Source of the DNA: UBA4661 sp002405405
Lineage (GTDB): Bacteria; Bacteroidota; Ignavibacteria; Kapaibacteriales; UBA4661
Assembly: GCA_036847245.1 (NCBI GenBank)
Contig: DAIUAL010000122.1
Coordinates: 1-10,268 of the forward strand
Length of the DNA stretch: 10,268 nt
Direction of reading: 5' to 3'
Shown: piece after piece, positions 7,487 through 10,268 of the stretch
Position numbering within the stretch: the stretch's first letter is position 1
How the letters are laid out: the number at the start of each line of letters is the position of its first letter
The notes under the pieces: generated by a model
The model's input: the letters and a program-made list of their open reading frames with translations, nothing else
Told to the model about the DNA's origin: nothing
Databases searched by the model: none
Position numbers and translations under genes: made by a program

Positions 7487-7520
7487 CGGTTCGTTGTTTT
7501 TTGGTTTATTATTCACTGTT

Positions 7521-7901
7521 TTATGCTTTTGATTTGAGTATAAATAAAATAAATCCGATGCAGAGAATGATAGTAGCAACAACGTCAATTATCATTACTT
7601 TTTTAAGTTCTTGATTAATGTCATTTCCTATTATGAAGTAAAGAATAATAAACGAGGTCATACTAACTAATCCGGCAATGGTTGATAGTTCATAGTGTTT
7701 TTTGACTAATGCAGAATAAATCATAAGTCCGCCAATTATTCCAAAAAGGATTGCCCGATGCCTTAATAGTAATTCATAATTTGCGTTAGGTATTTGAATC
7801 CCATAGGATTTAGCTATCTTATCAGGAAGAAATGCTAATAATGAAGGAAGAAGGTTAATAACCCCTGCAACGAATAGAGTAATTCTAAATAATAGTTCCA
7901 T
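7521..7901 (-). CDS. Small four-helix integral membrane protein, function unknown
   Basis: From the ATG at 7901 the product has 126 residues and four hydrophobic helices, at about 3-26, 47-65, 71-91 and 102-122. The loop between helices one and two ends in ELLLRHRAILFG (43-54), and the RHRA box reminds me of a family of small membrane proteins often mislabelled phosphopantetheine adenylyltransferase. Nothing in it resembles that enzyme's nucleotide-binding motifs, so I assign no function. The frame is open to an earlier ATG at 7976 (151 residues); the later start is preferred because it begins directly at the first conserved-looking helix, but neither has a clear ribosome site. The gene is visibly more AT-rich than the genes to its left and sits between the structured repeats and the hydrolase gene, consistent with a transferred or cassette-borne gene. 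Confidence 0.75.
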   Translation of the reverse strand: MELLFRITLFVAGVINLLPSLLAFLPDKIAKSYGIQIPNANYELLLRHRAILFGIIGGLMIYSALVKKHYELSTIAGLVSMTSFIILYFIIGNDINQELKKVMIIDVVATIILCIGFILFILKSKA

Positions 7902-8060
7902 CTGATTATAAATTAACGTGAGTTCGACATTAATTTTGACAAGGAAATACATTATGATTCCGAACCATGCAAACATATTTCTAGACAGATCTACTATCCT
8001 CCCATTTATTCTTCCTAACCTTGGTGGAACCCATCATATTAAAAAGTGATTAGTACAAAA

Positions 8061-9938
8061 CTATTCATTCAAAACAGGTAGTTCGATATAACTAGAATAT
8101 TGTGAATTACAATATATCGTGTGGGTTGCTTTTATAAAATCCGACTCTTTTGCTTCGAAGATATTCGGTACATACTTCTGTGGGTTACGATCAATAACTG
8201 GAAACCATGTGCTTTGCACTTGAACCATTATCCGGTGCCCCTTTTGAAAGGTATGATTAATATCATGTAGATCAATGACAAATTCATTGGGTTTACCCGG
8301 AGTTAATGGACTAGGCGTTGTAAAACTCTTTCTGAACCGCCCTCGAAATACTTCCATTGCCACTGGAAGTTGATAACCGCTCATAGTCAAACTACTCGAA
8401 TCAATATCGGGATAAACATCGATCAGCTTTACCACCCAGTCGGCATCGGTACCACTGGTACTGGCAAAAAGATGTGCAATAATTTTACCAGTAACAGTCA
8501 GCGGCTCATCTAATGTCTTCATTGTAAAACTTATTACATCAGGTCTTGAATATACAAAACGCTGGTCTTCAACATGCCATGTTCCCCATCTACTACCGAC
8601 ACCATAGGTAGCTTCAATAGGTTGTGTGCGGTAGGGTACTGGTTTTGCAGGATCGCTGATGTATGATACTGTTGCTTTTGAATCAATCGATTTCGTAAAT
8701 GAAACTGTATTGTCAGCACCCATGTACAGCTTTCTCTTCACTGCTTGCTTTGGAGGCCATGAACTATATGTTTTCCATTGATTCGTTCCCGTTTGAAAAC
8801 AATATGCTTCTTCAAACTTTCCATCACCGATTCCTTTCAGAAAATAGTCGAACCATTTTTTCTGTAATGCTTGAAACCAATGCGCTGTTGCACTACCAAA
8901 AGAAATTTTACCCAAACTATCTGCTTTCCCTCTTGACCACTGACCATGATTCCATGGTCCCAAAACAATATAGTTCTTGTTGCTACTGTCTTTTTTCTCC
9001 ATATGCTGATACATCAACTGAGGTCCATTGATGTCTTCCTCATCGTAATAGCCGCCTACATGCAGTTGAGGTATCTGTGCATATGTTACATAATTAAGTG
9101 GCGAATTTTTTTGCCAAAATTCATCATAATTGGGGTGTTTTGTAAAATTGTTCCATGTGGGAATTTTATGATGAAAGTATTTTTGATTAACATTTTTCAA
9201 CGAACCTAACTTTAAGTACCAGTCATATAGGTCAAATTGAGGAAAAGGAAAGTCGCTATCTGTCGTTTTATCATACTCCACTTCGTACGTATATTCCATG
9301 CCATAGCTCAAACGAAACGCACCATTATGATGGAAATCATCCCCTAGAAAGAGATCACCCATACATGCCTGCTCTGATGATGCTTTCAATGCAGGATGAG
9401 GATCGACAGCACCAACCAATGCAAGCCACCCAGGATAGGATATACCTAAAATGCCAACACTTCCATTATTCCCCTTTATGTTTTTGATCAACCAATCCAC
9501 CGTATCCCATGTATCAGTACTTTCATCTATTGCCCCTTTTTGTGCCCCATGAATAATCGGCTGATGAATCTCCATCTTGCCCTCACTTTTATATTTACCG
9601 CGAATGTCCTGAAAGACTAAAAAATAGCCCTCCTTCAACATAATTCCGAAATAGGTTCCAAATGTATTGACATCAATCGTGGTATCATTAGGCATACTCT
9701 CTCCTGTTGCTCCGTACGGTGTTCGTTCCAAGAGTATCGGTAATATTTGCTTTGCGGCCAGTGGCGAGTAGATAACCGTATGAAGTTTTATCCCATCTCT
9801 CATGGGGATCATAACGGAGGTCTTTTTGTATGAAGCTATACTATCTATTTGAGGAAAGCAAGGACAGCATGGCAAGCAAATAAGGAACAAGCAAAAAATG
9901 GGCAGAGCAACGAATGTTGTTTTCATGTTCTTTCTCAT
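8061..9938 (-). CDS. Secreted CocE/NonD family serine hydrolase, alpha-amino-acid ester hydrolase-like
   Basis: This 625-residue enzyme has an alpha/beta-hydrolase core, a cap, and a C-terminal jelly-roll-like domain of the X-Pro dipeptidyl-peptidase type (from about 400). Residues 1-30 are a Sec signal peptide ending CFPQ; a second ATG at 9926 (MKTTF) is an equally good start. The nucleophile is Ser167 in GISYPGW, with Asp299 in GGYYDEED and His331 in GPWNHG completing the triad; QDIRGKYKSEG (110-120) is another family landmark. Spacing matches, from memory, Xanthomonas alpha-amino-acid ester hydrolase (Ser174, Asp307, His340). Its acidic cluster (Asp208, Glu309, Asp310) would correspond to Asp200/201, Glu301 and Asp302 here. 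A periplasmic or secreted ester/amide hydrolase acting on alpha-amino acyl substrates, including peptides or beta-lactams, is inferred. The small membrane protein gene follows on the same strand with no strong terminator between. Confidence 0.85.
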   Translation of the reverse strand: MRKNMKTTFVALPIFCLFLICLPCCPCFPQIDSIASYKKTSVMIPMRDGIKLHTVIYSPLAAKQILPILLERTPYGATGESMPNDTTIDVNTFGTYFGIMLKEGYFLVFQDIRGKYKSEGKMEIHQPIIHGAQKGAIDESTDTWDTVDWLIKNIKGNNGSVGILGISYPGWLALVGAVDPHPALKASSEQACMGDLFLGDDFHHNGAFRLSYGMEYTYEVEYDKTTDSDFPFPQFDLYDWYLKLGSLKNVNQKYFHHKIPTWNNFTKHPNYDEFWQKNSPLNYVTYAQIPQLHVGGYYDEEDINGPQLMYQHMEKKDSSNKNYIVLGPWNHGQWSRGKADSLGKISFGSATAHWFQALQKKWFDYFLKGIGDGKFEEAYCFQTGTNQWKTYSSWPPKQAVKRKLYMGADNTVSFTKSIDSKATVSYISDPAKPVPYRTQPIEATYGVGSRWGTWHVEDQRFVYSRPDVISFTMKTLDEPLTVTGKIIAHLFASTSGTDADWVVKLIDVYPDIDSSSLTMSGYQLPVAMEVFRGRFRKSFTTPSPLTPGKPNEFVIDLHDINHTFQKGHRIMVQVQSTWFPVIDRNPQKYVPNIFEAKESDFIKATHTIYCNSQYSSYIELPVLNE

Positions 9939-10151
9939 TGTGTTTAGATATCTGAATTAGCATTACAGTAGTTTATTTGTGGTAAATGTATGGTGAAAAA
10001 AACATTAAATAGTGAAGTCTTGCATGCTACTTAGAAACATGAATATACAAAAAAATAGAAGATACTTTTCAATTTCAAGAAGATTTAGCGGTAGTCCGAG
10101 TTAAGAAGGATCTGCCACTAAAGTAGGGTAAGGAAGGAATAACTCCAAAGC
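9939..10151. other. Gene-free spacer between the rRNA terminator and the hydrolase gene
   Basis: This AT-rich stretch has no convincing coding frame. It must contain the hydrolase promoter on the minus strand; TTTCAC and TAAACT 17 apart are a weak candidate only. An imperfect hairpin occupies 10084-10122: TTTAG, GGTAG and TCC pair with GGA, CTGCC and CTAAA around a ten-base loop. Confidence 0.4.
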
Positions 10152-10191
10152 AAAACGGGTCTGTGATGTGAATCACAGACCCGTTTGTTTT
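10152..10191 (-). terminator. Intrinsic terminator of the rRNA operon
   Basis: A perfect 15-bp inverted repeat (10153-10167 with 10172-10186; AAACGGGTCTGTGAT) has a four-base loop. On the minus strand it is followed by TTTTGCTTT. It lies about 50 bases past the 3' end of the 5S gene. The plus-strand flank GTTTTTC would also allow termination of rightward transcripts. Confidence 0.9.
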
Positions 10192-10234
10192 TCGTATTGA
10201 GGCAATTTATACCCCAATAGGACATCAAAAATAA

Positions 10235-10268
10235 ACTGGCGGCTACCTACTCTCCCGGTCAGCTACCC
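10235..10268 (-). rRNA. rrf: 5S ribosomal RNA, 3' end only
   Basis: The minus strand reads GGGAGAGTAGGTAGCCGCCAG up to about 10236, the conserved 3' end of bacterial 5S rRNA (the GAGAGTAGG-type block followed by the strand that closes helix I). Only the last 30 or so bases lie in the window; the rest of 5S, and presumably 23S and 16S, continue beyond the right edge. The exact 3' end is uncertain by a base or two. A strong terminator follows downstream on the same strand. Confidence 0.85.

Larger units (their letters stand above)
7302..7489. repeat. attC-like structured repeat, element B, adjoining the small membrane protein gene
   Basis: The left edge GCTTAAC (7302-7308) fits RYYYAAC exactly, which reads as GTTAAGC on the minus strand. 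The right edge GTTAGCG (7483-7489) fits GTTRRRY only partly. Inside are GTAGC/GCTAC (7315-7328), a hairpin AGCGTAA/TTACGCT (7334-7358) whose inner CCC/GGG closes an ATA loop, and the long inverted repeat with arms at 7369-7392 and 7457-7480. At about 188 bases it is longer than ordinary attC sites. It follows the 3' end of the small membrane protein gene, the position a cassette recombination site would take. Confidence 0.4.

Noticed and set aside
7207..7489. CRISPR array
   Set aside because: Repeats are inverted and hairpin-forming with only two boundary copies 204 bases apart; there are no regular repeat-spacer units and no cas genes.
7207..7489. Insertion sequence or its remnant
   Set aside because: No transposase fragment is visible in any frame and no flanking target duplication could be identified, though a non-autonomous element cannot be fully excluded.
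7521..7976. Phosphopantetheine adenylyltransferase
   Set aside because: Similar small membrane proteins carry this label, but the sequence is almost entirely transmembrane helices and lacks the nucleotidyltransferase motifs.

Overview
The window reads as bacterial chromosome from the Bacteroidota/Chlorobiota side of the FCB group. The clues are a carboxypeptidase-regulatory-type TonB-dependent receptor paired with a DUF4249 lipoprotein, and a secreted phosphatase carrying a C-terminal type IX secretion (T9SS) sorting domain. Two genes have clear Shine-Dalgarno sequences, which is less typical of classical Bacteroidia and would fit an early-branching line such as Chlorobiota/Kapabacteria; that placement is inference.

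Left part (1-3551): a bidirectional-looking terminator (63-105) closes a leftward unit made of the TonB-dependent receptor (3551-1086) and then the DUF4249 lipoprotein (1022-147). This is a plausible outer-membrane import pair. A strong terminator (3617-3647) separates it from the next leftward gene.

Middle (3692-7032): a PhoD-like phosphatase with a Sec signal peptide and a T9SS tail (leftward) is divergent from a class V PLP-dependent aminotransferase-fold enzyme (rightward). They share an intergenic region of about 210 bases that holds three inverted repeats.

Right of the aminotransferase (7033-7520) is a gene-free stretch of about 490 bases. From about 7186 it is packed with hairpins and repeats: two elements bounded by TAAC...GTTA ends, a shared 16-base boundary repeat, and a long imperfect inverted repeat with 24-base arms. 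It resembles integron attC sites or another structured intergenic repeat. It abuts a small, AT-rich gene for a four-helix membrane protein (7521-7901/7976, leftward), which looks like a cassette or transferred gene. No integrase or transposase is visible.

Far right: a secreted CocE/NonD-type serine hydrolase (8061-9938, leftward) has the catalytic triad and the acidic cluster of alpha-amino-acid ester hydrolases. After about 200 bases without a gene comes a perfect 15-bp stem terminator and then the 3' end of a 5S rRNA gene on the minus strand. The window therefore ends just inside the tail of an rRNA operon transcribed leftward from beyond the right edge.
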